From Candidatus Sulfotelmatobacter sp. (GTDB lineage Bacteria > Acidobacteriota > Terriglobia > Terriglobales > Acidobacteriaceae), in assembly GCA_030041475.1 (NCBI GenBank), contig JASHNU010000018.1, forward strand, positions 50,163 to 114,162: DNA of 64,000 nucleotides. The letters are read 5' to 3'. Position numbers and translations under genes: made by a program. Every line of letters starts with the position of its first letter. Position 1 is the first letter of the stretch. The notes under the pieces were generated by a model. That model was not told the DNA's origin. It was given only the letters and a program-made list of their open reading frames with translations, and made no database searches. Shown here one piece after another: positions 33,623 to 41,656 of this stretch.

Positions 33623-33651
33623 ATCGTACCTTCCTCGTTGTTGTCCGTCAA
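33623..33651 (-). promoter_or_regulatory. Sigma-70-like promoter for the FecR-domain gene
   Basis: On the minus strand TTGACG (33651-33646), a 17-bp spacer and TACGAT (33628-33623) are present, close to the sigma-70 consensus TTGACA-N17-TATAAT. A start site near 33616 would give a leader of about 35 bases before ATG 33581. Confidence 0.55.
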
Positions 33652-33761
33652 TGGCTTTTGTGCTACGGAACATCTTGGCGACATGAAAAACTGTTTCAGA
33701 TTCCCAGTTCGGTTCGCCTTTGCGAAGCCAGTTCGAAGCGCCCAGGGGATGTGGTCTGTCA

Positions 33762-33790
33762 CTGACCAAAACATCAGATGGTGCTATATT
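33762..33790 (+). promoter_or_regulatory. Extended -10 promoter for the GloVer-repeat gene
   Basis: CTGACC (33762-33767), a 17-bp spacer and TATATT (33785-33790) preceded by TGC at 33782-33784. A start site near 33797 leaves only about 13 bases before ATG 33811, with GAGG as ribosome-binding site, so this promoter also supports the shorter start over 33778. Confidence 0.55.
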
Positions 33791-33810
33791 CATTGTCCGC
33801 ATTCGAGGTC

Positions 33811-35205
33811 AAAATGGCAATTCTCGCCGGGACGATTTGCGATATCGCTTTCCCATCAGAATCTCATCGTCCATTTCTGTTGCGTCTTCAGGCTGTATCA
33901 CTCGTCTTGGCCATGTTCGCCTTGGCGCGAGTTGCTTCAGCGACCACGGAAACCGTCATTCTGCCCTTCAACAAAACCGACGGAATGGTCCCGCTGTCCG
34001 GCTTAATTGCTGACCATGAGGGCAACTTGTACGGCGTTACCTCGATCGGCGGAGACGGAGACTGCGCCGATTTCGGCGGCGGCCAGGGTTGCGGCCTGGT
34101 GTATGAGCTGTCTCCGCCTGCAACCGAAGACGGTGCCTGGACAGAGACCGTGCTTTACAACTTCCAGGGCGGCGCCGACGGCGACGAACTCACTGGCGGA
34201 CTGATCTTCGACAAGAACGGCAACCTCTACGGAACGGCTTCTCTGGGCGGCGGGGGAGACTGCACCTACGGCTGCGGATTAGTTTTCGAACTTGCTCCCC
34301 CGACCGTGAGTGGCGGCACGTGGACGAAAACCACTCTATACTCCTTTCAAGGCGGCACGACTGACGGTTCTTATCCCGCCGCTTCCCTGGTTTTCGACAG
34401 CAATGGCAACCTCTACGGCACGACCGAAGAGGGAGCCGGAACAGAATGTGGGGGCTACGGCTGCGGTACGGTTTTTGAGTTGAGCCCTCCGCAATCAGAA
34501 GGCGACAGCTGGACCGAAACCATCTTGCACGTATTTGTCGGACCTACAAGCACCGATGCTTACTCTCCTTCTAATAACCTGATCTTCGACTCGAAGGCCA
34601 ACCTCTACGGCACAGCCGGCTTTGGCGGAATTTACAACAATGGCGCGGTTTTCAAGTTAACCCCTCCCAGTGTAAAGGGGGATCCGTGGACTGAATCGGT
34701 GATCTATTCCTTCGTCGGCCCCCCGGATGGTGCCAATCCCTCCTCGGGACTTGTTCCCGCGGGGTGGGGCAAGTTCTACGGCTCGGCTTCGGGATGGGGA
34801 CCCGAGAATTATGGAACGGTTTACCAGCTGAATCCACCCTCGGAATCGGGAGGCGCCTGGACCGTGACTGTGCTTCACGCATTTACCCTGCAAGCCGATG
34901 GAGGGAATCCGGATGGGGGTGTGTTTCGCGATCCGTCCGGCGACCTGTATGGCACCACCGCAGTAGGCGGAGACTACTCTTGTAATGCCGGCTTTAACGA
35001 CGGGTGCGGCGTTGTCTACAAACTCGCTCGGCCGCTTTCTGCGGACAACGAATGGACAGAAACCGTTCTCCACAGTTTTACAGGCGGCAGCGACGGCATC
35101 CAGCCGGAAGCTGGACTGGTACTCGGAGAATTTGGCCTCCTCTACGGGACCACAGAAGCTGGGGATGCCTCAGGTGCGGGGGTTGTGTTTAGCGTTGTAA
35201 GGTAG
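33811..35205 (+). CDS. GloVer tandem-repeat secreted protein
   Basis: 464 residues from ATG 33811, which has a GAGG site 5 bp upstream and lies just after the promoter. Signal peptide in the segment ending AMFALARVASATTE. The mature chain is about ten degenerate repeats, roughly 40-60 residues each, built on GNLYGTASLGG...GCGLVFELAPP...W..TTLYSFQGG.DG..P.ASLVFD. NCBI calls this the choice-of-anchor tandem repeat GloVer family, common in Acidobacteria. The repeats look like a beta-propeller or beta-sandwich surface protein; function is unknown. A single frame runs throughout and no frameshift is visible. Confidence 0.85.
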   Translation, partial: KMAILAGTICDIAFPSESHRPFLLRLQAVSLVLAMFALARVASATTETVILPFNKTDGMVPLSGLIADHEGNLYGVTSIGGDGDCADFGGGQGCGLVYELSPPATEDGAWTETVLYNFQGGADGDELTGGLIFDKNGNLYGTASLGGGGDCTYGCGLVFELAPPTVSGGTWTKTTLYSFQGGTTDGSYPAASLVFDSNGNLYGTTEEGAGTECGGYGCGTVFELSPPQSEGDSWTETILHVFVGPTSTDAYSPSNNLIFDSKANLYGTAGFGGIYNNGAVFKLTPPSVKGDPWTESVIYSFVGPPDGANPSSGLVPAGWGKFYGSASGWGPENYGTVYQLNPPSESGGAWTVTVLHAFTLQADGGNPDGGVFRDPSGDLYGTTAVGGDYSCNAGFNDGCGVVYKLARPLSADNEWTETVLHSFTGGSDGIQPEAGLVLGEFGLLYGTTEAGDASGAGVVFSVVR

Positions 35206-35240
35206 CCCCCTGACTGCCGTCTGAAATTCCAACAGCGCCG

Positions 35241-35825
35241 TTACCGCCAGCGATCGACGGCATTCCACCAGACCAGCCGCACCCACTCGTCAAAAAAGGT
35301 TTTGGCCCATTGCCGGTGCGTCCACCAGAGGGTCCCATACTGCGTGGGATCGTAGGCCGCGGCGACTGAGAACGACCGGCGCGGCAATTGGTGACGCAGA
35401 ATGCTGAGGGCGCGCCGCGTGTGGTAATCGGAAGTGACGATGAGAATCCGAGCAGACGTTTGACCCGCCAGGCACTTGTCGGCGTCGCGGGACTCCTCTC
35501 GCGTGGAAAGTCCGATAATCGGGCAGACCCGTACCCTGGCCTTCTGCGGAAGTTGTGCGACGTATTTCTCCGCCAACTCCGCCTCCGTGAAGCCAAAAAA
35601 TTTCGTATCCGCGGGTGCGTCGATCAGCACCAGCGGGGCGTATCCCTTGTCGAGCAGTTGCAAGGCACGCGCTGGACGGTGATCTCTTTCCCCCGCCAGC
35701 ACCAGAATCACGTCCGACGGCCGCGGATCATCCACCACCAGCAGCTTGCCCGCGCTCGCCGCAAACACCACGAGCACCAAGCAGGATACGATCACCAAGT
35801 TGCGGACAATCTTTCGCATCGCCAT
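35241..35825 (-). CDS. YdcF/SanA-like DUF218 family membrane protein
   Basis: 194 residues. One N-terminal membrane helix (RNLVIVSCLVLVVFAASAGKLLV) anchors a DUF218 domain. Diagnostic segments are SDVILVLAGERDHRPARALQLLDKGYA, the serine/glycine nucleotide-like start, and RILIVTSDYHTRRALSILRHQL, the S-D-Y/F-H-xx-RA motif. Members (YdcF, ElyC, SanA) act in envelope maintenance or polysaccharide handling, but their chemistry is poorly defined. It sits next to the divergent UDP-sugar dehydrogenase gene. Confidence 0.85.
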   Translation of the reverse strand: MAMRKIVRNLVIVSCLVLVVFAASAGKLLVVDDPRPSDVILVLAGERDHRPARALQLLDKGYAPLVLIDAPADTKFFGFTEAELAEKYVAQLPQKARVRVCPIIGLSTREESRDADKCLAGQTSARILIVTSDYHTRRALSILRHQLPRRSFSVAAAYDPTQYGTLWWTHRQWAKTFFDEWVRLVWWNAVDRWR

Positions 35826-35922
35826 CCTTATCGCGGGTAGAGAAACCGCGGAGAACCGCTTCCCGAACTGGGTTTCTCCGCTTCCGGCACGTTCACAGTC
35901 AAGACTTCCGCCGGTTTCCGCG

Positions 35923-35931
35923 TGCTAAAAT
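35923..35931 (+). promoter_or_regulatory. Extended -10 element (TGCTAAAAT) upstream of the nucleotide-sugar dehydrogenase gene
   Basis: TG-n-TAAAAT, 44 bases before ATG 35975. The hexamer at 17-bp spacing (GACTTC, 35903-35908) is a poor -35, so the call rests on the extended -10 and position. Confidence 0.3.
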
Positions 35932-35974
35932 CGACTGGTTCTTCATCCAATTCCTGTCCCTGCGGACCTATCCC

Positions 35975-37339
35975 ATGACGCCATCCTCTACTGCAGACGC
36001 CACTTGCGAGCAGCTCAAGACCAAGATCCAGCAGCGCCAGGCCCGCGTCGGCATCATCGGACTTGGCTACGTTGGCCTTCCCCTTGCCCTGTTGTACAGC
36101 GAGCAGAAGTTCCCGGTCACGGGCTTCGATATCGACGCCCACAAAGTGGAAACGCTGAACAAAGGCGGCTCCTACATTTACCGCATCCTGGCCGAGGAGG
36201 TTCAGGCGGCGAAGGCGCAGGGATTTTCTGCGACCTCCGACTACTCGCAACTCGAGGCCATGGACGCCGTCATCATCTGCGTCCCGACTCCCCTCGATGA
36301 ATACCACGAGCCCGATCTCAGCTTTATCACCGGAACTACGCACGCCATCGCCCCGCATTTGCGCCCGGGGCAACTGGTAATCCTCGAGAGTACGACATAT
36401 CCGGGCACGACGGAAGAAATCGTCGTCCCGATTCTCGAGCGCGAAAACCAGTTAGGCCTGAAAGCCGCGCGCGACAACGCCGGCGCCAACGCGAGAAAGG
36501 AATTTTTCGTTGCTTTCTCTCCGGAACGCGAAGATCCCGGCAACACTACCGTTGCGCGCCCTGACATTCCGAAGGTCGTGGGCGGATTAAATTCCCAGGC
36601 CTCGGAACTCGCCTGCGCCCTCTATGGATCCATTTTCCACCGCACCGTTCCGGTCTCTTCGCCGGCGGCTGCGGAAATGACCAAGCTGCTCGAAAACATC
36701 TATCGCTGCGTCAACATCGCGCTGGTCAATGAACTCAAGCTGCTTTGCCTGCGCATGGGACTCGACATCTGGGAAGTCATTGCGGCTGCATCTACCAAAC
36801 CCTTTGGCTTTCATCCCTTCTATCCCGGCCCCGGTCTGGGTGGGCACTGCATTCCCGTCGATCCCTTCTATCTTTCCTGGAAAGCAAAGGAGTACGACTT
36901 CCGCACGCGCTTCATTGAACTGGCTGGCGAAGTAAACGTGAACATGCCCTACCACGTTCTGGCGTCAGTGAGCAGCGCTCTTAATCGCCAGAAGAAATCC
37001 GTGAATGGTGCGAAAGTTCTGGTTCTGGGAGTCGCCTACAAAAAAGACATCGACGATCTACGCGAGTCCCCGGCGCTCACCATCATTGAGCTTCTTCAGA
37101 AGGACGGCGCTCAGGTCAGCTACCACGATCCCTATTTCCCTTTCATCGGCAAGGGTCGCAAATACGACTTGCAAATGAAGTGCGCGGAACTGAAACGCCT
37201 GGAGCAGTACGACTGCGTCCTTATCGTCACCGACCACTCCGACTACGACTATCGCCGGATTGTTGAGCAAGCTCAGTTGGTGGTCGATACCCGCAACGCC
37301 ACTCGCGGCATCGAGAGCAACAAAATTGTTCGCTGCTGA
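35975..37339 (+). CDS. UDP-N-acetyl-D-glucosamine/galactosamine 6-dehydrogenase (WbpA/TviB/WecC-like)
   Basis: 454 residues from ATG 35975; a longer in-frame extension back to 35615 runs through the divergent YdcF gene and is rejected. RVGIIGLGYVGLPLALLYSEQ is the N-terminal NAD-binding Rossmann fold (residues 24-44). The catalytic Cys lies in GPGLGGHCIPVDPFYLSWKAKE near residue 292, typical of the UDP-HexNAc/ManNAc dehydrogenases. The C-terminal substrate domain has LGVAYKKDIDDLRESPAL and VDTRNATRG. It oxidises C6 of a UDP-sugar to a uronic acid for capsule or O-antigen synthesis. It is separated from the main glycan cluster and has an extended -10 about 44 bp upstream. Confidence 0.92.
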   Translation: MTPSSTADATCEQLKTKIQQRQARVGIIGLGYVGLPLALLYSEQKFPVTGFDIDAHKVETLNKGGSYIYRILAEEVQAAKAQGFSATSDYSQLEAMDAVIICVPTPLDEYHEPDLSFITGTTHAIAPHLRPGQLVILESTTYPGTTEEIVVPILERENQLGLKAARDNAGANARKEFFVAFSPEREDPGNTTVARPDIPKVVGGLNSQASELACALYGSIFHRTVPVSSPAAAEMTKLLENIYRCVNIALVNELKLLCLRMGLDIWEVIAAASTKPFGFHPFYPGPGLGGHCIPVDPFYLSWKAKEYDFRTRFIELAGEVNVNMPYHVLASVSSALNRQKKSVNGAKVLVLGVAYKKDIDDLRESPALTIIELLQKDGAQVSYHDPYFPFIGKGRKYDLQMKCAELKRLEQYDCVLIVTDHSDYDYRRIVEQAQLVVDTRNATRGIESNKIVRC

Positions 37340-37634
37340 ACGGGCTCTGGGAGGGACAAGGGGCACTTCTCCGGCTGGGAAAACTGTCCATGCTCGACTG
37401 TAGTTTTTTGCATGGCCGAGACCTGAGGTATGTGAAGGAATCTTCCTACCCTGCTACTGCGCTGATAAAAAAGGAACTATCATCAAGCCCGGCCCTCACC
37501 GAGTGGCCTTTGCCGTGCAGAATGCAGAAAGAGATAGTAAACTTAGCGAGTCCCTCTCCCAGGGGTTCCCGGCGTTTAACGCAACGAAAACGAAAACTTT
37601 TTCACTCGAAACGGTGTTTCTAGCGAGTACGAAC
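37340..37634. other. Intergenic region before the TonB-like gene
   Basis: 295 bases with no convincing gene. A GTG-initiated extension of the TonB-like frame to 37503 is possible, but its first 44 residues are low-quality and precede the cytoplasmic/TM start normally seen. I see no clear terminator after the dehydrogenase. Confidence 0.5.
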
Positions 37635-38666
37635 ATGGGATTCCCAGGATCTGAGTCAAGCCCGTTTTCCGTGCTTCCCAAATGGCGGGCTCCGTGGTAC
37701 GAGTTTATCTTCAGTTACGGCGCGCAGGCTGTCGCCATCGCGATTCTCGTGTGGGTACCGGTGCTGCGCCCGGAAATCATCGAGAATCCCGTGCACGATC
37801 ATCAGGTGATCGAACTCGTGCCAACGCCGGTACCGGTAAATCACGAACCGCAGAAGCGGTTGCCTCAACCGGTGCTGGTGGCGAAGCTAGATCCGTTGCC
37901 CGTAGCGTTTCATCTGGCGGCTCCGCAATCTTCGCCGCGGCCGAAGATCGAGGATGCGCCGGTTCCTGAAGTGAAAATCGCTCCCAAGCAACTGGAGCAA
38001 TTGCCGGCCACGCCAGCGGTTCCGAAACAGCTGGTCCGGACGAATCTTTTCTCCACCGGAAGCTCCGCTCCGCAAACGATTGAGAAGCCTGCCGCGCAAG
38101 TGCAAACCGGTGGATTCGGCGATCCTAATGGCGTGCCCGCCTGGACCACGCAAACTCGAGCCGTGAACATTGCGCAAGCCGGCGGCTTTGACCTGCCCAC
38201 CGGACCGGGATACGGCAACGGCACGGGCGGCGCCAACGGTGCGCGGGGCGTGGTTGCCAGCGCCGGATTCGGTGGCGGCGTGGCGGTAGCAGATCCTCGT
38301 TCGGCTCGCGGGACAGTTCGCCAAGCCGGATTCGGAGACGCAGACGTGGCCGCGGCTCCGACGGTGCAGTCGCGCCAGGCTGCTCCCGTAGCAGCAAAAA
38401 TTGTGCCCGCGGAAATCATTTCCAAGCCGCTTCCCATCTACACCGAAGAAGCCCGCGCCCGAAAAGTAGAGGGCGAGGTGCTGCTGGAAGTGGTTTTTGA
38501 GGCCACCGGAAAAATTCATGTAATGAAAGTCGTTCGTGGGTTGGGGTACGGACTCGACGACGCCGCCGTACGCGCCGCCGAACAAATTCGCTTCAAGCCC
38601 GCGCTCAAAGACGGTCAGCCATCGGACTCGACCGCGCTCGTGCACATTATTTTTCAGATAGCGTAG
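37635..38666 (+). CDS. TonB-like energy-transducing protein
   Basis: 343 residues from ATG 37635. N-terminal membrane helix (FIFSYGAQAVAIAILVWVPVL), then a long Pro- and Gly/Ala-rich periplasmic spacer (PVPEVKIAPKQLEQLPATPAVP, GGFGDPNG repeats) and a C-terminal TonB domain from about residue 250: KPLPIYTEEARARKVEGEVLLEVVF.ATGKI, ending ALVHIIFQIA. No ExbB/ExbD genes are adjacent, so it may serve unlinked receptors or a non-transport role. The M48 peptidase gene begins 18 bp after its stop and is probably co-transcribed. Confidence 0.85.
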   Translation: MGFPGSESSPFSVLPKWRAPWYEFIFSYGAQAVAIAILVWVPVLRPEIIENPVHDHQVIELVPTPVPVNHEPQKRLPQPVLVAKLDPLPVAFHLAAPQSSPRPKIEDAPVPEVKIAPKQLEQLPATPAVPKQLVRTNLFSTGSSAPQTIEKPAAQVQTGGFGDPNGVPAWTTQTRAVNIAQAGGFDLPTGPGYGNGTGGANGARGVVASAGFGGGVAVADPRSARGTVRQAGFGDADVAAAPTVQSRQAAPVAAKIVPAEIISKPLPIYTEEARARKVEGEVLLEVVFEATGKIHVMKVVRGLGYGLDDAAVRAAEQIRFKPALKDGQPSDSTALVHIIFQIA

Positions 38667-38683
38667 TTTCCCAGAAGGTTCTT

Positions 38684-40441
38684 ATGCGAATGGTTCGTGT
38701 GGGCTCGTGGTCGGTTCTCATCGTGTTGGCCAGCGTTTTCGCAGCCGCGCAAGATTCTTTGCAACCCGCGGCTTCTCCCATGGCCGCTCCATCGTCGGCG
38801 GTTGCCACCGACACACCTTCGCAGTCCACGCAATCTCTGCCCCCGGTGCCCGCAACGCTCAATGACGTGCTCGACCGCGTGGTGCAACGCGAGCACTATT
38901 TCATGGCCCAGATGCGTCACATGCATCCCATGGTCGAAACCTATCTGCAGGATCTCAAGAACGACAGCAGCGGCGTCGCTGTGCCTTCCAAGGACCAGTA
39001 CTTTCTCGGGCGTCTCGACATGTCCGACGGCCCCGAGGATACGTCGTTCACTGGCCAGCCCGGATTCGGCCGGCGTGTGGTGGCAAAACTCACTGGCGTT
39101 TATTCTCTGCATTTCCTGCCCATGGGCTTCGCGCAGATGGTGGTCCTGGATAGCGATTTTCAGAAGAAGTACTACAACTTCTCGTTCGTGCGACGTGAAT
39201 TTCTGGGTGAGATCCGCTGCCTCGTCATCGACGTCCAGCCCAAGGAGGGGCAGAAGGTTCCCCGCTTTATGGGCCGCATCTGGGTCGAGGACCAGGATTA
39301 CAACATCGTGCGTTTCAACGGAACCTACGCACCGCAGCCCAAGATCAATTTCTTTTTCCACTTCGACAGCTGGCGCCTGAACATGCGCCCGGGAACGTGG
39401 CTGCCGGCCTACGTCTACAGCGAAGAATCGAATATGAAGACCGGGCTCAGCAAGAGCCTGCACTTCAAGGCGCAGACCCGCCTCTGGGGATATGACTTGA
39501 AGGGGCTGAACAAGAACGAGGAATTCACGCAGATTCTGGTGGACTCCCCGCAATCGGTGCGTGATCAGAGCGACGCGGCCGCTGATGCTACTCCAGTGGT
39601 GGCCGAGCGCATGTGGGAAAAACAGGCGGAGGACAACGCCGTCGACCGCTTGCAGAAGATCGGCCTGCTCGCGCCTCCCGGCGAACTCGACAAAGTCCTG
39701 TGCACCGTCGTCAACAATCTGCTGATCACCAACAACATCGATCTGCAGGGCGATCTGCGCTGCCGCGTGCTGCTCACATCGCCTCTGGAGTCGTTCACCA
39801 TCGGCCACACGATCGTGGTCAGCCGGGGAATGCTCGACGTTCTCCCGGACGAAGCTTCGCTCGCGATGGTTCTTTCGCATGAACTCGCCCATATCGTGCT
39901 TGGACATCGCCTCGACACCCAGCTCGCCTTTAACGATCGCATGTTCTTCCCCGACGAAGATTCATTCCAACGCCTCGACTTCAAGCGCAGCGCCGCTGAC
40001 GAGGAAGCGGCCGACGCCAGGGCGATGGAACTGCTGAAGAACTCTCCTTACAAGGACAAGCTGGGAGAGGCAGGATTGTTTCTGAAGGCCCTGCAGGAGA
40101 AAGCTCCCGATCTGCCCAATTTGATTCGCCCCCACCTTGGAAACGGTCTGGCGTCGGCCAAGAGCGTCCGCATGGCGGCAGTGGTGGCCGCCGCTCCGGC
40201 GCTGGACGAGAAGCGTCTCGACCAGATTGCCGCTTTACCGCTTGGCGGCCGCGTCAAGGTCGATCCCTGGAGTGATCAGGTCGAACTGTCCAAAGCCAAG
40301 AGCGTGCCGCTGGCTTCGGCTCGCGAAAAAATGGAATTCGAGATTACTCCGTTCTTCCCTTATCTGACGCGGCTTTCCACTGGCGCAACCGACAAGGTCG
40401 CGCTCACCACGTCCAGTTCGTCGACGACGCAGCCCAAGTGA
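38684..40441 (+). CDS. M48-family zinc metalloprotease, exported
   Basis: 585 residues. Signal peptide (SWSVLIVLASVFAAAQD). Residues about 50-340 form an uncharacterised N-terminal region rich in beta structure. The peptidase domain has SHELAHIVLGH near residue 398 (HExxH zinc site) and a downstream DEEAADARA supplying the Glu ligand near residue 440. VVSRGMLDVLPDEASLAMVLSHELAH is the typical M48 core. It lies directly behind the TonB-like gene and probably acts in the periplasm or outer membrane, perhaps in protein quality control. ATG 38684 follows AAGG by 5 bp; an ATG two codons later is possible. Confidence 0.88.
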   Translation: MRMVRVGSWSVLIVLASVFAAAQDSLQPAASPMAAPSSAVATDTPSQSTQSLPPVPATLNDVLDRVVQREHYFMAQMRHMHPMVETYLQDLKNDSSGVAVPSKDQYFLGRLDMSDGPEDTSFTGQPGFGRRVVAKLTGVYSLHFLPMGFAQMVVLDSDFQKKYYNFSFVRREFLGEIRCLVIDVQPKEGQKVPRFMGRIWVEDQDYNIVRFNGTYAPQPKINFFFHFDSWRLNMRPGTWLPAYVYSEESNMKTGLSKSLHFKAQTRLWGYDLKGLNKNEEFTQILVDSPQSVRDQSDAAADATPVVAERMWEKQAEDNAVDRLQKIGLLAPPGELDKVLCTVVNNLLITNNIDLQGDLRCRVLLTSPLESFTIGHTIVVSRGMLDVLPDEASLAMVLSHELAHIVLGHRLDTQLAFNDRMFFPDEDSFQRLDFKRSAADEEAADARAMELLKNSPYKDKLGEAGLFLKALQEKAPDLPNLIRPHLGNGLASAKSVRMAAVVAAAPALDEKRLDQIAALPLGGRVKVDPWSDQVELSKAKSVPLASAREKMEFEITPFFPYLTRLSTGATDKVALTTSSSSTTQPK

Positions 40442-40476
40442 CGCGCACCATTGCCCCTGAGGAATCTGGTTGGCTG

Positions 40477-40502
40477 AAAAAGCCGGAAGAAGTTTCTTCG
40501 GC
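40477..40502 (-). terminator. Rho-independent terminator-like hairpin downstream of the Flp pilin gene
   Basis: Stem GCC-GAAGAA / TTCTTC-GGC with one bulged base and a 2-base apex (40502-40482), followed on the minus strand by five T residues (40481-40477). It lies about 100 bp beyond the pilin stop codon and terminates minus-strand transcription before it meets the convergent M48 gene. Confidence 0.6.
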
Positions 40503-40556
40503 AGATCGGGATTATCCGGAGATAGGGTTCGCCGGAGCCAGCGCTGGCAGACAGAT

Positions 40557-40579
40557 CGCCGCCCTTCTGTCGGGCGGCG
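40557..40579. other. GC-rich hairpin between convergent genes
   Basis: Arms CGCCGCCC (40557-40564) and GGGCGGCG (40572-40579), perfect 8-bp stem with a 7-base loop. No T-run follows on either strand, so it is not an intrinsic terminator by itself. It may slow or stabilise the 3' end of the pilin transcript that ends at the terminator 55 bp further on. Confidence 0.4.
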
Positions 40580-40605
40580 GCGTCAAGGATTCGCGGATTT
40601 GCCGC

Positions 40606-40770
40606 CTACTGAATGCTGCTGCCTACTTGCGAGAACACAGTGTTGGCGTTTGACCCGATGAGACGGATCGTTCCCACGACAATAACCAGAATTACAGCCA
40701 GCATGACTGCATATTCTGCAATATCCTGACCACGCTCATCTTTCCACAGCGATTTCAAAGTGTTAACCAC
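40606..40770 (-). CDS. Flp/Fap family pilin component (54 aa)
   Basis: 54 residues from GTG 40770. An AGAGGAG site lies directly upstream, with only 3 bases between GGAG and GTG. Sequence features: a short basic leader, MVNTLKSLWKDERGQDIAEY, with the conserved G-Q-x-I-A-E-Y cleavage region of type IVb Flp pilins, then a single hydrophobic helix AVMLAVILVIVVGTI. Flp pilins are processed by the TadV peptidase and assembled by the Tad machinery; no tad genes are in this window, so assembly depends on genes elsewhere. Its own promoter (40879-40907) and terminator (40477-40502) make it a solo transcript. Next to it is the NarL-type response regulator, in the same orientation. Confidence 0.85.
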   Translation of the reverse strand: MVNTLKSLWKDERGQDIAEYAVMLAVILVIVVGTIRLIGSNANTVFSQVGSSIQ

Positions 40771-40878
40771 GGGCTCCTCTTTCTGTTACTTTTGCCTGCA
40801 GCCCCAGTAACGGCAAGCTGAACTTTCGACACGAACCGCCTTGTACACACGTAAAGCTGGACTTGACCCGTTGCAGAA

Positions 40879-40907
40879 ATTGTAGTCGTTCGACGCACGC
40901 AGGCCAA
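40879..40907 (-). promoter_or_regulatory. Sigma-70-like promoter for the Flp pilin gene
   Basis: On the minus strand TTGGCC (40907-40902), a 17-bp spacer and TACAAT (40884-40879). The leader to GTG 40770 is about 100 bases. The promoter lies in the 196-bp gap between the response regulator stop and the pilin. Confidence 0.55.
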
Positions 40908-40966
40908 TGGCCCGGAAGTGCCACCGCGCTCCTGCTCGTACCATGTCACGTTACTTGCGGTTACTC

Positions 40967-41656
40967 CTATGCGATGCTCTTGAGTGGCAGCGCCTGATTC
41001 ACTGCAAACAAAGCCAGTTCCAGTCGGGTCGAAACGCCCAGCTTGTCAAAAATATTGCTGAGGTGGTGCTTCACCGTGTCTTCGCTGATCTTGAAATATT
41101 CGGCGATTTCCTTGTTGGAATATCCCGCCACGACGGCCGAAACGATCTCCAGTTCGCGTGGCGTCAAACCGAATTTTTTCTGCCGCGCCTCGTCGTGTGA
41201 GGACTGCATCAGCGTGCGCAGGTATTGCACCAGATTGGAGACGCTCTCCCGTCCCACCCAATATTCGCCAGCCATCACGGTGTGAATGGCTTTCAACAGC
41301 AGTTGCGTGGCCGAATCCTTGAGCACCACTCCCCGTGCGCCCAGTTGCAACGCCTCGACGATCTGACTCTTCTCCGCGGCCGCGGTCAGCAGAATCACTC
41401 TCACCGGAGTAGCGTTCGCCGGCATGCTCAACTCGCGCAACGCTTCCAGGCCGGGATGCTTGGGCATGGCCAGATCCAGAAGCAGGATGTCGGGCTTCAA
41501 CTGCTTCGCGAGCCGCACCGCTTCGGCCCCGTCCGAGGCCTCGCCCAGAACCTTCAGGTCGGCTTCAGCCTCCAGCAACCGCCGCAAGCCGTCGCGGAAA
41601 ATGGGGTGATCATCGGCGATGACCAGGCGAACCGGTTGTGATTTTCTAAAATTCAT
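40967..41656 (-). CDS. NarL/FixJ-type response regulator (LuxR HTH output)
   Basis: 229 residues. Receiver domain with the acidic pair Asp15/Asp16 in VIADDHPIF, phospho-acceptor Asp61 in ILLLDLAMPK, and Lys in VLKDSA. The C-terminal LuxR HTH reads LTPRELEIVSAVVAGYSNKEIAEYFKISEDTVKHHLSNIFDKLG. The start ATG 41656 overlaps the 3' end of the kinase gene by 11 bp, so kinase and regulator are one translationally coupled unit. Targets are not visible; the downstream solo Flp gene has its own promoter and could be a target. Confidence 0.95.
   Translation of the reverse strand: MNFRKSQPVRLVIADDHPIFRDGLRRLLEAEADLKVLGEASDGAEAVRLAKQLKPDILLLDLAMPKHPGLEALRELSMPANATPVRVILLTAAAEKSQIVEALQLGARGVVLKDSATQLLLKAIHTVMAGEYWVGRESVSNLVQYLRTLMQSSHDEARQKKFGLTPRELEIVSAVVAGYSNKEIAEYFKISEDTVKHHLSNIFDKLGVSTRLELALFAVNQALPLKSIA

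Noticed and set aside
33582..33810. Several short frames on both strands between the FecR-domain and GloVer genes
   Set aside because: They lie over the promoters found at 33623-33651 and 33762-33790 and have no ribosome-binding site or family features.
35615..35974. 120-codon N-terminal extension of the UDP-sugar dehydrogenase
   Set aside because: It overlaps the divergent YdcF-like gene and lacks Rossmann features; ATG 35975 gives a normal-length enzyme.
38654..39907. Minus-strand frame of 417 codons opposite the M48 gene
   Set aside because: It mirrors the M48 coding region and has no domain or ribosome-binding support; the M48 frame has the HExxH site and signal peptide.
40438..40653. 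Plus-strand frame of 71 codons after the M48 stop
   Set aside because: It overlaps the convergent Flp pilin gene and the terminator; no family features.
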